A stretch of 64,000 nucleotides of DNA from contig NZ_LKBT01000067.1 in NCBI RefSeq assembly GCF_002699985.1, positions 124,001 to 188,000 of the forward strand. The letters run 5' to 3'. A program made the translations under genes and the position numbers. Shown in pieces: positions 9,895-17,530 of the stretch. Positions within the stretch are counted from its first letter, which is position 1. Every line of letters starts with the position of its first letter. Source of the DNA: Pseudomonas sp. ICMP 561 (GTDB lineage Bacteria; Pseudomonadota; Gammaproteobacteria; Pseudomonadales; Pseudomonadaceae). Under the pieces are notes generated by a model. That model was not told the DNA's origin, made no database searches, and was given only the letters and a program-made list of their open reading frames with translations.

Positions 9895-10932
9895 ATGGAC
9901 TATCGCCAACTTGGCCGAACCGACCTGAAAGTCAGCGCAATCTGCCTCGGCACCATGACCTGGGGCGAGCAAAACAACCAGCCTGAAGCCTTTGCCCAGA
10001 TCGAACGCGCCAAAGAAGCCGGCATCAATTTCCTTGATACCGCCGAGATGTACCCGGTACCGCCAAAAGCAGAAACCTACTCCGCAACCGAGACAATCAT
10101 CGGTAACTGGTTCAAGCAACAGGGTGACCGCGCCGACTGGATTCTGGCCAGCAAGATCGCCGGTCCAGGCAATGCCATCGATCATATTCGCGACGGCAAC
10201 CTCAAACACAACCGCAAGCACATTGTGGCAGCTCTCGACGCCAGCCTTGCGCGCCTGCAAACCGATTACCTCGATCTGTATCAACTGCACTGGCCTGAGC
10301 GCAGCACCAACTTCTTCGGCAAATTGGGTTACACCCATAAAGACGAAGATTTCACCCCGCTGGAAGAAACCCTCGAAGCCCTGGACGAGCAGGTCAAAGC
10401 GGGCAAGATCCGCCACATTGGTCTGTCCAACGAGACGCCATGGGGCACCATGAAATTCCTGCAGTTGGCCGAAAGCCGTGGCTGGCCACGGGCGGTGTCG
10501 ATCCAGAACCCCTACAACCTGCTCAACCGCAGCTTTGAAGTGGGCCTGGCCGAAATTGCCATTCGCGAACAATGTGGACTGCTGGCTTACTCACCTCTGG
10601 CGTTCGGCACGCTTTCAGGCAAATACGAAGGTGGCGCTCGCCCGGCCAAAGGTCGCCTGAGCCTCTACAGCCGTTTCACCCGCTACTTCAATCCGCAATC
10701 GGAAGCAGCGTGCAGCCGCTACGTGGCGCTGGCCCGTGAGCACGGTCTGGAGCCAGCACAAATGGCGCTGGCCTTCGTGACCCGTCAGCCGTTCGTGACC
10801 AGCAATATCATTGGCGCGACCACCCTTGAGCAACTGGACAGCAACATCGCCAGTTTCGGGCTGAAGTTGTCGGACGAGGTGTTGGCGGGTATCGAGGCGA
10901 TTCACAAGGATCATCCGAATCCTGCGCCCTGA
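9895..10932 (+). CDS. Aldo/keto reductase, Tas-like
   Basis: A 345-residue NADPH-dependent aldo/keto reductase, closest in character to E. coli Tas. The catalytic tetrad is visible: Asp48 and Tyr53 (LDTAEMYP), Lys87 (LASKIAG) and His132 (LYQLHWPE). The natural substrate is unknown. The ATG at 9895 has GAGGAG 6 nt upstream; the longer in-frame reading from 9841 lacks family similarity. It is a single-gene unit between the rplM promoter and a repeat-filled gap. Confidence 0.88.
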   Translation: MDYRQLGRTDLKVSAICLGTMTWGEQNNQPEAFAQIERAKEAGINFLDTAEMYPVPPKAETYSATETIIGNWFKQQGDRADWILASKIAGPGNAIDHIRDGNLKHNRKHIVAALDASLARLQTDYLDLYQLHWPERSTNFFGKLGYTHKDEDFTPLEETLEALDEQVKAGKIRHIGLSNETPWGTMKFLQLAESRGWPRAVSIQNPYNLLNRSFEVGLAEIAIREQCGLLAYSPLAFGTLSGKYEGGARPAKGRLSLYSRFTRYFNPQSEAACSRYVALAREHGLEPAQMALAFVTRQPFVTSNIIGATTLEQLDSNIASFGLKLSDEVLAGIEAIHKDHPNPAP

Positions 10933-10959
10933 ACTGCCAGCTCGACTTTAACGCAGCCC

Positions 10960-11061
10960 TGTGGGAGCGAGCCTGAACGCTATAAGGCTGGACGCGATGT
11001 ACTTTAAACCGCGTCGTACTTATCGTCGGAATGCCGCCCAGACCAAGCCTCGCTCCCACAT
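10960..11061. repeat. REP pair, GTGGGAGCGAG family (degenerate)
   Basis: The left end begins GTGGGAGCGAGCCT and the right end finishes AAGCCTCGCTCCCAC, an inverted pair about 70 bp apart with a degenerate centre. The same core ends recur at 23067-23154 and, in variant forms, at 43730, 48256 and 60807. Confidence 0.65.
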
Positions 11062-11078
11062 GAAATTGCGCTATTCCG

Positions 11079-11166
11079 TAGGACCGGCTTTAGCCGGGAG
11101 GGCGTCGGGACACCCACCCATTCTTCTTCGCCAGAAATACCGCCCTCCCGGCTAAAGCCGGTCCTA
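11079..11166. repeat. REP pair, GGACCGGCTTTAGCC family
   Basis: Perfect 26-bp inverted arms (11079-11104 and 11141-11166), each carrying its own small palindrome CCGGCTTTAGCCGG, separated by 36 nt. This is the BIME-like doublet layout typical of Pseudomonas REP sequences. Confidence 0.85.
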
Positions 11167-11310
11167 AGGGACTTCGGGCCAACATAGAATCTCCCACCTG
11201 ACCAACATCGCCCAATAGCCTGCTCAGCATTCCATAGCTGGACACACCCGAAAAAAAATAAGACGATCCAGCCGTAACCTGACCACTTCCCCATATAAGA
11301 ATAAAAGAAT

Positions 11311-12306
11311 ATGTCGACTCACGCCTCCGCGCCCCTGCGGCGCGTCAGCATCCTGGCTATTGACGGGGTGTTCGCTTCCACATTGATGCAAGCCAAGGAT
11401 TTCTTCCATCTTGCCGCTCTGCGCTACAGCAAACAGCTGGGCCTTGGCAGAGTCCCTGCGTTCGAAACCCGACTGGTCAGCCCGGACGGCAAGCCCGTGC
11501 GTAGCTTCAGCGACGTCGTACTCCCCGTCGATGGCGACCTCGACCAAAGCGATGTCATCGTGATCCCGGCATTCTGGGACAACTTCGACGCGCTTCGCTT
11601 GCGATACCCCCAGGTCATTCCCTGGCTACGTGAACAGCATGCCAACGGCGCAGTGCTCTGTGGTGAAGCCAGCGGCGTGTTCTGGCTGGCAGAATCCGGC
11701 CTGCTCGATGGCAAGGAAGCGACAACCTACTGGCGATTTTTCAACGACTTCGGTGAGCGTTTTCCGAATGTTTTGTTGAACCAAGAGAAACATCTGACAG
11801 ACGCGGACAATCTGTACTGCGCAGGCGGCACGACTTCAGCCTGTGACCTGTACATTTATCTGATTGAGCGCTTCTGCGGTGCAAACGTCGCGCAAGCCGT
11901 GGCTCGGGACATTCTGTATGAAGTGCAGCGCAACTACGCACCGGGCCGAATGGGGTTTGGCGGGCAGAAACTGCATCAGGACGTCGTGATCCTGCAAATC
12001 CAGCACTGGCTGGAAGAGCATTTCGCCGACAAGTTTCGCTTCGAAGATGTGGCCCGCAATCACGGCATGAGCATCCGCAACTTCATGCGCCGTTTCCAGA
12101 CTGCCACCGGAGACAAGCCCCTGCACTACCTGCAACGCCTGCGCATCGAAACCGCCAAAGGCTTGCTGTCCGGCACGCGCAAAAGCATCAAGACCATCAG
12201 CTATGAAGTCGGGTACGACGACGCCAGCTTCTTCGCCCGACTGTTTCGTCAACATACAGAGTTGTCGCCGAATCAGTATCGGCAGCAGTTTCAGCAGGCC
12301 GCGTAA
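11311..12306 (+). CDS. GlxA-type transcriptional regulator (DJ-1/PfpI-like domain plus AraC HTH)
   Basis: A 331-residue regulator with an N-terminal class-I glutamine-amidotransferase/DJ-1-like domain (about 8-190; nucleophile-elbow region GAVLCGEASGVFWLAESGLL) and a C-terminal AraC-type double helix-turn-helix (about 225-325, ending DDASFFARLFRQHTELSPNQYRQQF). The GlxA group includes regulators of choline, carnitine and arginine catabolism, but the effector here cannot be told from sequence. No adjacent target operon is apparent; the aldo/keto reductase upstream is separated by repeats. Confidence 0.85.
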   Translation: MSTHASAPLRRVSILAIDGVFASTLMQAKDFFHLAALRYSKQLGLGRVPAFETRLVSPDGKPVRSFSDVVLPVDGDLDQSDVIVIPAFWDNFDALRLRYPQVIPWLREQHANGAVLCGEASGVFWLAESGLLDGKEATTYWRFFNDFGERFPNVLLNQEKHLTDADNLYCAGGTTSACDLYIYLIERFCGANVAQAVARDILYEVQRNYAPGRMGFGGQKLHQDVVILQIQHWLEEHFADKFRFEDVARNHGMSIRNFMRRFQTATGDKPLHYLQRLRIETAKGLLSGTRKSIKTISYEVGYDDASFFARLFRQHTELSPNQYRQQFQQAA

Positions 12307-12321
12307 GCGGCCTGCTGAAAC

Positions 12322-12381
12322 GTAGGACCGGCTTTAGCCGGGAGCGCGTCAGACTTGTCTCCCGGCTAAAGCCGGTCCTAC
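12322..12381. repeat. REP pair, GGACCGGCTTTAGCC family, between convergent genes
   Basis: Perfect 23-bp inverted arms (12322-12344 and 12359-12381) around a 14-nt loop, lying between the stops of the convergent GlxA-type regulator and zapE. The position suggests transcript-end or stabilising function for both. Confidence 0.85.
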
Positions 12382-12417
12382 AAACCCGTCCGAGGCGCCG
12401 CGACGCCAAGCGATCGC

Positions 12418-13512
12418 CTACGGCTTATGCGCCCGCGATAAGAACTCATGGGACTGCATTTCCAGCAACCGGCTCAATGTCCGCTGGAACTCGAAGTTCA
12501 GACGTCCACCCGTGTACAAATCCTTCAATTCAACTTCAGCCGAGATGATCAGCTTGACGTTACGGTCGTAGAATTCGTCGACCATGTTGATGAAGCGTCG
12601 GGCGATGTCGTCGGTGGTGACGCTCATCTGCTCAACGCCACTGAGCAACACGGCGTGGTAGATCTTGCCCAGCTCAATGTAGTCGTTCTGGCTACGCGGG
12701 CCGTCGCACAGTTCGCGGAAGTCGAACCAGGCCACGTCATCACAAGTGCGCAGTGCACGGATTTCGCGATTCTCGATCATCAGCACATCGTTTTCGATGG
12801 TCTCGGCGCAATCAGGCGTAAGGGCCTTGAAGCTCTTGCGCAGACTTTCCTGCGCGGCTTCATTCAGCGGGAAGTGGAACAGCTCAGCCTGCTCAAGGTG
12901 ACGCAGGCGATAGTCCACGCCGCTGTCGACGTTGACGATTTCGGTGTTCTGTTTGATCAGCGCGATAGCGGGCAGGAAGCGCGCACGTTGCAGGCCATCC
13001 TTGTACAGGCCGTCCGGGACGATGTTCGAGGTCGCGACCAGAGTCACGCCATTCTTGAACAGTTCTTCCATCAAGGTGCCGAGGATCATGGCGTCGGTGA
13101 TGTCGGAGACGAAGAACTCATCGAAACAGATCACCCGCGCTTCATCAGAAAAACGCTTGGCGATGAGGGTCAGCGGGTTTTTCTCCCCCTTGAGGGTCTT
13201 CATCTCTTCGTGCACGCGCTTCATGAAACGGTGGAAGTGAGTACGGACTTTCTGCTCGAACGGCAGGGCTTCGAAGAAGGTGTCGACCAGGTAGGTCTTG
13301 CCCCGGCCAACGCCACCCCAGAAGTACAAGCCCTTCACCGGCGCCTGTTCCTTCTTGCCAAACAGCTTGCCGAACATGCCCGGCTTGCTCTGGTTGGCGG
13401 CAACCAGATCGTCATAAAGACGCTGCAAGTGACGCACAGCCGTTTCCTGCGCCGCATCATGAAAGAAGTCAGGGCGTTTCAGATCAGCTTGGTATCGTTC
13501 TAGAGGGGTCAT
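12418..13512 (-). CDS. zapE: Cell division ATPase ZapE (AFG1-like)
   Basis: A 364-residue AFG1/ZapE-family AAA-type ATPase. E. coli ZapE associates with FtsZ at the constricting ring and is needed under low-oxygen or heat stress. Walker A is GGVGRGKT (about residues 66-73) and Walker B VICFDEF (about 134-140). ATG at 13512 gives the family N-terminus MTPLERYQADL; no clear Shine-Dalgarno is seen, so the start is slightly uncertain. It is convergent with the upstream-lying regulator gene. Confidence 0.92.
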   Translation of the reverse strand: MTPLERYQADLKRPDFFHDAAQETAVRHLQRLYDDLVAANQSKPGMFGKLFGKKEQAPVKGLYFWGGVGRGKTYLVDTFFEALPFEQKVRTHFHRFMKRVHEEMKTLKGEKNPLTLIAKRFSDEARVICFDEFFVSDITDAMILGTLMEELFKNGVTLVATSNIVPDGLYKDGLQRARFLPAIALIKQNTEIVNVDSGVDYRLRHLEQAELFHFPLNEAAQESLRKSFKALTPDCAETIENDVLMIENREIRALRTCDDVAWFDFRELCDGPRSQNDYIELGKIYHAVLLSGVEQMSVTTDDIARRFINMVDEFYDRNVKLIISAEVELKDLYTGGRLNFEFQRTLSRLLEMQSHEFLSRAHKP

Positions 13513-13573
13513 ATTCGCTAACAAGGCAACAAAAACGGGCCGTCACTGTAGCGACGGCCCGGCAGATTGGCAA

Positions 13574-14923
13574 TTAATCCTGTTGGGGGGCAAGAGCCAG
13601 CTTGAGGCTTTCGATAGCGGCATCACGCGCTGCAGCGTCGACAAATTGCGGACTTTCGGCGATGTGCTCACCATTGATCCAGAGAGTAAACCCGAAATGC
13701 TCTGGACGGAGCTCGAATTCACTGCCCTGCTGCAGCTGTTTGCTGACTGCGCCAGCGGCCTTGCCATCAGCGAAATTGCGCGACAACAGCAACTGCTCGC
13801 CATCGGCCGCCAGCAGACGGAAACGGAAACTGCCATCGTCTTCACGGAAGCTGACAAAGCGTGCACCCTTGGCAACTTTCTTCTTGCCGGTTTCGGCCAC
13901 TTGCACATTGCTGCGGAATGAACGCAGGCCTACCGCTTCACGTAACTCGCCGAGGAAAGGTGTGGCGACTTTCCGGGCTTTCTCTGCGCCAGCCAGCAGA
14001 ATATCTTCCAGGTCCGCCGGACGCTCGATCAGACGATGGTAGTTCTCACGAGCTTCGCCCAGCTCACTATCCAGCAAGGTGAACAGGCGACTCTTCGCTT
14101 CACCCCAACCAAGACCTTGCAACAAGTCGGAGCGGAACTCTGCGATCTGCTCTGGGGTAGCGAAGGCCTGATAGAGCGTGAAGAGATGGGAGTTGTCAGG
14201 GTCTTTGGCTTCACCCGGTGCCTTGGAGTCAGTCACGATGCGCGAAATCGCATCCTTCATGTCCTTGGCGCTGCTGAACAACGGAATCGTGTTGTCGTAG
14301 CTTTTCGACATTTTGCGGCCGTCGAGACCTGGCAGCGTGGCGACGCTTTCCTCGATCAGGGCTTCAGGCATGACGAAGAACTCTCTGCCCTTGCCGAACA
14401 AGTGATTGAAGCGCTGGCCGATATCGCGGGCCATCTCGACATGCTGAATCTGGTCACGACCCACCGGAACCTGATGCGCGTTGAACATCAAAATGTCGGC
14501 TGCCATTAACACCGGGTAGCTGTACAAGCCCATGGTGACGCCAGCATCCGGGTCTTCACCGGTTTCGACGTTCTTGTCCACGGACGCTTTGTAGGCGTGA
14601 GCACGGTTGAGCAAGCCTTTGGCAGCAACGCAGGTCAGCAGCCAGGTCAGCTCGGTGATTTCCGGGATATCGGACTGGCGATAGAAAGTCACGCGATCCA
14701 CATCCAGGCCAGCAGCCAGCCAGGTTGCGGCGATTTCCAGACGCGAGCGCTGAATGCGCAGCGGGTCATCGCATTTGATCAAGGCGTGGTAGTCAGCCAG
14801 GAAGTAGAACGAATCAGCATCGCTCTGGCGGCTGGCAACGATGGCCGGGCGGATTGCGCCCGCGTAGTTACCCAGGTGAGGCGTGCCGGTGGTAGTAATA
14901 CCGGTCAGGATACGAGTGGTCAT
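13574..14923 (-). CDS. trpS: Tryptophanyl-tRNA synthetase (long form)
   Basis: A 449-residue class-I tryptophanyl-tRNA synthetase. The HIGH-type signature [13 protein letters not shown] (11-23) and the KMSKS loop in [10 protein letters not shown] are intact. It is about 110 residues longer than the E. coli enzyme, with a C-terminal extension (about 340-449) that characterises the Pseudomonas long form and resembles a small accessory domain. The stop lies 61 nt from the zapE start, so the two may be co-transcribed. Confidence 0.95.
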   Translation of the reverse strand: MTTRILTGITTTGTPHLGNYAGAIRPAIVASRQSDADSFYFLADYHALIKCDDPLRIQRSRLEIAATWLAAGLDVDRVTFYRQSDIPEITELTWLLTCVAAKGLLNRAHAYKASVDKNVETGEDPDAGVTMGLYSYPVLMAADILMFNAHQVPVGRDQIQHVEMARDIGQRFNHLFGKGREFFVMPEALIEESVATLPGLDGRKMSKSYDNTIPLFSSAKDMKDAISRIVTDSKAPGEAKDPDNSHLFTLYQAFATPEQIAEFRSDLLQGLGWGEAKSRLFTLLDSELGEARENYHRLIERPADLEDILLAGAEKARKVATPFLGELREAVGLRSFRSNVQVAETGKKKVAKGARFVSFREDDGSFRFRLLAADGEQLLLSRNFADGKAAGAVSKQLQQGSEFELRPEHFGFTLWINGEHIAESPQFVDAAARDAAIESLKLALAPQQD

Positions 14924-14947
14924 GGCAGGTCGCTTATGGGGCTGTCA

Positions 14948-15577
14948 TCAGTTCGAAAGGCGTGGCGCAACCAGATCTTTGAGATCAGTGAGCTTGCCGT
15001 GAAAAAAGTGTCCACATTCTGCCACTTTCAGCAGTTCATGTGGGCGCGGCAATGCTGCCGACCAGTTGTAAACCAGTTCAGGCTCGACGACTTCGTCGGT
15101 CTCCGGCTGGATAACGGTCAGCGGGCAGTTCTGCGGCAGAGGATATTGCTCGCTCAAGCGCATGACCGCAGGCGCGACCATGAACAGATGGCTAATCGTG
15201 TGTCCAGCGCCCTCAAGCCGGCCGGCAAGACTGGCTGCAACGAAACCACCAAAGGAAAAACCGAACAGTGTGAGGGGCAGATCGGGGTGTTTTTCCAGCA
15301 CCCAGCGAGCGACGGCCTGAGCATCTTCGATTTCGCCAGGGCCCGCTTCAGACGTACCGGCGCTCGCCCCGACGCCACGATAATTGAAACGCAATGTAAT
15401 CAAACCCGCATCGCGAGCCGTACGTTGCAGGGTCGAGACGACCTTGTTGAGCATGGTGCCGCCCTGGATCGGGTTAGGATGGCAGATCAACGCCACGCCT
15501 GTAGCATCAGGCAAATCAAGGTAAAGGGCTTCAAGCTGGCCCACCGGGCCATTGATCAATACGGGGGTTTCGCGCAT
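14948..15577 (-). CDS. Alpha/beta hydrolase, small cytosolic type
   Basis: A 209-residue alpha/beta hydrolase. The nucleophile elbow GFSFGG (Ser in the G-x-S-x-G motif) is followed by a late His in AECGHFFHG, with an Asp/Glu in QPETDEVVEPE, making a plausible triad. Substrate unknown. Two starts are possible: ATG at 15577, or an in-frame TTG at 15583 that sits at better spacing (7 nt) from GGAG. It is 24 nt upstream of trpS and is probably in the same transcript. Confidence 0.8.
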   Translation of the reverse strand: MRETPVLINGPVGQLEALYLDLPDATGVALICHPNPIQGGTMLNKVVSTLQRTARDAGLITLRFNYRGVGASAGTSEAGPGEIEDAQAVARWVLEKHPDLPLTLFGFSFGGFVAASLAGRLEGAGHTISHLFMVAPAVMRLSEQYPLPQNCPLTVIQPETDEVVEPELVYNWSAALPRPHELLKVAECGHFFHGKLTDLKDLVAPRLSN

Positions 15578-15722
15578 GAGCAAAAAGGAACTCCGTGACC
15601 TCGCAATGGGTCGACTCGTCTAGCTGATTGTCTGCAAATAGCATATCCGTGAGCGTGTCGCGGTATACAGAGCAGGTTCGAGCCGTTAACGTAAAGCAAA
15701 GCCGTTTATAGAGGAAGGACTC

Positions 15723-16160
15723 GTGGAACTGTCGCTCTTAGTTTGGTTGTTGCCAACCATCGCCCTGGTTGTCGGTGTTGTCATCGGTTTTCTGGTCGCA
15801 CGTCTGGTGCCCAACGCTGCTCCCAATGGAACCCAGCGTCAGCTGGATGACGTTCAGGAGCGTTTCGATGCCTATCAGAACGAGGTAGTCACCCACTTCA
15901 ACAGCACGGCCAATCTGGTCCAGAAGCTTTCGCAAAGCTATCAGGACGTACAGGAACATCTCTCCGAAGGTGCCAACCGTCTTGCTACCGACGAATTGAC
16001 TCGCCAGCGTCTGCTGGCTGCCCTGCATCCTGAAGCCAGCCAGGTCCACCGCGATCGCCTGACCCCACCCCGCACAAATGAAGCACCTAAAGACTACGCG
16101 CCAAAATCACCCAACGCTCCCGGCATGCTCGATGAGCACTACGGTTTGAAAAAGCCGTAA
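15723..16160 (+). CDS. zapG: YhcB/DUF1043 inner-membrane division protein (ZapG-like)
   Basis: A 145-residue protein with one N-terminal membrane helix (about 4-25, SLLVWLLPTIALVVGVVIGFLVARL) and a cytoplasmic coiled-coil region (about 35-95), the YhcB layout. The E. coli protein (also called ZapG or LapD) interacts with divisome and elongasome proteins. The start is GTG at 15723 with GAGGAAGG 4-5 nt upstream. A strong terminator follows. Confidence 0.87.
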   Translation: MELSLLVWLLPTIALVVGVVIGFLVARLVPNAAPNGTQRQLDDVQERFDAYQNEVVTHFNSTANLVQKLSQSYQDVQEHLSEGANRLATDELTRQRLLAALHPEASQVHRDRLTPPRTNEAPKDYAPKSPNAPGMLDEHYGLKKP

Positions 16161-16177
16161 GCGAAAGCTGGATCAGG

Positions 16178-16212
16178 AAAGCCCGCCATTCGTGAGAATG
16201 GCGGGCTTTTTT
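16178..16212 (+). terminator. Rho-independent terminator after zapG
   Basis: A perfect 14-bp stem (16178-16191 with 16196-16209) around a GTGA loop, ending in a run of six T. The left side carries AAA, so activity from the other side is also possible. Confidence 0.9.
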
Positions 16213-16326
16213 GTAGATCAGTCAGGGATAAAATCCGGGCGAAGAAACTTCCTACGCACTTTCAGGAATACAGCGGCTATATATATTTTGTTGCGACCTC
16301 TATGCTTTTTGGAAAACGGAGGAAGC

Positions 16327-16485
16327 ATGAAAAAATTCCAAATACTCGCAGCAAGCATTTTGCTATTTGGCTGCGTACCAGGTGACTGCACAAAAGACTG
16401 CTACATCCTCACAAGCAAAGATCTGGAACTCGAGCACAAATGCAACATGGACCCTTATCGATCAGACTGCCCCGTCAACAGATAG
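16327..16485 (+). CDS. Small cysteine-rich lipoprotein, unknown function
   Basis: A 52-residue ORF with signal peptide MKKFQILAASILLFGC, where the lipobox LFGC sets lipidated Cys16. The 37-residue mature part has four more cysteines (about 21, 25, 39, 48), enough for two disulfides in the periplasm or at the surface. ATG at 16327 has GGAGGAAG 3-8 nt upstream. It lies in an AT-rich islet (about 43% GC over 16261-16560 by hand count) and faces the lectin gene tail to tail, 8 bp apart. I do not recognise a family. Confidence 0.65.
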   Translation: MKKFQILAASILLFGCVPGDCTKDCYILTSKDLELEHKCNMDPYRSDCPVNR

Positions 16486-16493
16486 ACAGGCAG

Positions 16494-16988
16494 TCAAAAG
16501 TGCCACGTGTAAATATCTTTTTTGTTATGAGGGCCATTGACGTTAATTAGCTTTGGTTTCTTGATGCGCCCCGGTGTAAAGCCAAAACGCGCCCACCGGA
16601 GGTCGCCCTGCCGCCCATCATAAATAACCAGATTCCCATCATTCTGTATGGACATGTGACTGTGGTACCACAACGATTTGTCCTTGGTGTGCGTGCTTTC
16701 CGCTATCCAAAGCCTCGACCTGGCTGGATCATAGAGGAAGCCGCTGTTGCTTACCACAAACCACGGAGCACCTCTCTGCTTGCGGGACAACGTGCTGCTA
16801 AAGGTCTGACCTCGGTCAGCGACCCAGGCGACAGCGCCGTTATCTTTAATAACCAGGTTGCCGTCGCTTTGCAGTTCCAGACGAAAACGCCCATTGGGCG
16901 ATTGTAAAAACTGCCCCGGTGTCATTTTCTGATTGGGCGGCAATACCGGAGCGCCATTATTTCCAAACACACCATACTGAATACTCAT
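16494..16988 (-). CDS. Mannose-binding (B-type) lectin-domain protein
   Basis: A 164-residue protein with the bulb-type (monocot mannose-binding, MMBL) lectin fold. Of three expected QxDxNxVxY sugar sites, the last (QNDGNLVIY, about residues 118-126) is canonical, the first (QSDGNLVIK, about 42-50) has Lys for the final Tyr, and the middle one is degenerate (VSNSGFLYD). No signal peptide is present, as in the lectin-like LlpA bacteriocins of Pseudomonas, which however carry two MMBL domains. About 30 C-terminal residues are basic and unmatched. ATG at 16988 has AAGGTG upstream; 17024 is an alternative. It may be a bacteriocin relative or a carbohydrate-binding protein. Confidence 0.75.
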   Translation of the reverse strand: MSIQYGVFGNNGAPVLPPNQKMTPGQFLQSPNGRFRLELQSDGNLVIKDNGAVAWVADRGQTFSSTLSRKQRGAPWFVVSNSGFLYDPARSRLWIAESTHTKDKSLWYHSHMSIQNDGNLVIYDGRQGDLRWARFGFTPGRIKKPKLINVNGPHNKKDIYTWHF

Positions 16989-17193
16989 ACTTTCACCTTT
17001 GAAAGCTATTGATTGAGCATTCAACTAATCATCCACTGATTCACAGCATGCGATAAATATATACCGCATCTGAATTACCTTAACGCCTTGATTATTCTTG
17101 CAGTAGCCGCGCCAGTGCCCATGATCCCCTAAGTTGCACGGCAGATACAAAATCTGTGGAGCGGGCTTCAGACAGACTGCGTAATCGTTCATC

Positions 17194-17460
17194 GCGAGCA
17201 AGCTCGGCTCCTACAGGTATCGGTTATCCCTGTGGGAGATTCTATGTTCACCTGCAATCCCGTAGGACCGGCTTTAGCCGGGAGGGCGGTTCTACTACCG
17301 AAGAACATTTAGCGAATGTCCCGACGCCCTCCCGGCTAAAGCCGGTCCTACGAAATAGCGTGATCCATGTGGGAGCTGAGCTTGCTCGCGATGAACGATA
17401 ACGCGGTATAGCTGACGGAGCGAGTCGCCTCAATCGCGGGCAAGCCTCGCTCCAACAGGA
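17194..17460. repeat. Compound REP cluster with one pair nested in another
   Basis: An outer pair (GCGAGCAAGCTCGGCTCCTACA near 17197-17218 facing GTGGGAGCTGAGCTTGCTCGC near 17370-17390) encloses a perfect 28-bp inverted pair of the other family (17261-17288 with 17325-17352). A further half-repeat of the GCGGGCAAGCCTCGCTCC type ends near 17456. The nesting implies successive insertion events. Confidence 0.75.
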
Positions 17461-17480
17461 TTCTCTGGAGCCCCCCCACA

Positions 17481-17510
17481 AACAAAAAACCCGCCATCTC
17501 TGGCGGGTTT
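17481..17510 (-). terminator. Rho-independent terminator after cysNC
   Basis: A 10-bp stem (AAACCCGCCA / TGGCGGGTTT) with a 4-nt loop; on the minus strand it is followed by a run of six T. It lies about 20 nt after the cysNC stop. Confidence 0.88.
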
Positions 17511-17530
17511 CCTGTGACAGAAAGCGATCG

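Larger units (their letters stand above)
10933..11310. other. 378-bp intergenic gap holding two REP-type inverted repeats
   Basis: No gene is visible between the aldo/keto reductase and the GlxA-type regulator. The gap holds a degenerate 'GTGGGAGCGAG' repeat pair (10960-11061) and a perfect 26-bp inverted repeat of the 'GGACCGGCTTTAGCC' family (11079-11166). The last 140 bp before the regulator are more AT-rich and should contain its promoter. Confidence 0.7.
16989..17530. other. 542-bp intergenic gap of nested REP repeats
   Basis: No gene is visible between the lectin gene and cysNC. About 16989-17110 is AT-rich and should hold the lectin promoter. From about 17190 to 17460 it consists of REP-type repeats, including one pair inserted within another. 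The cysNC terminator (17481-17510) closes the gap. Confidence 0.7.

Noticed and set aside
12448-13503. 351-codon plus-strand frame
   Set aside because: Antisense to zapE, whose AAA motifs are intact on the other strand.
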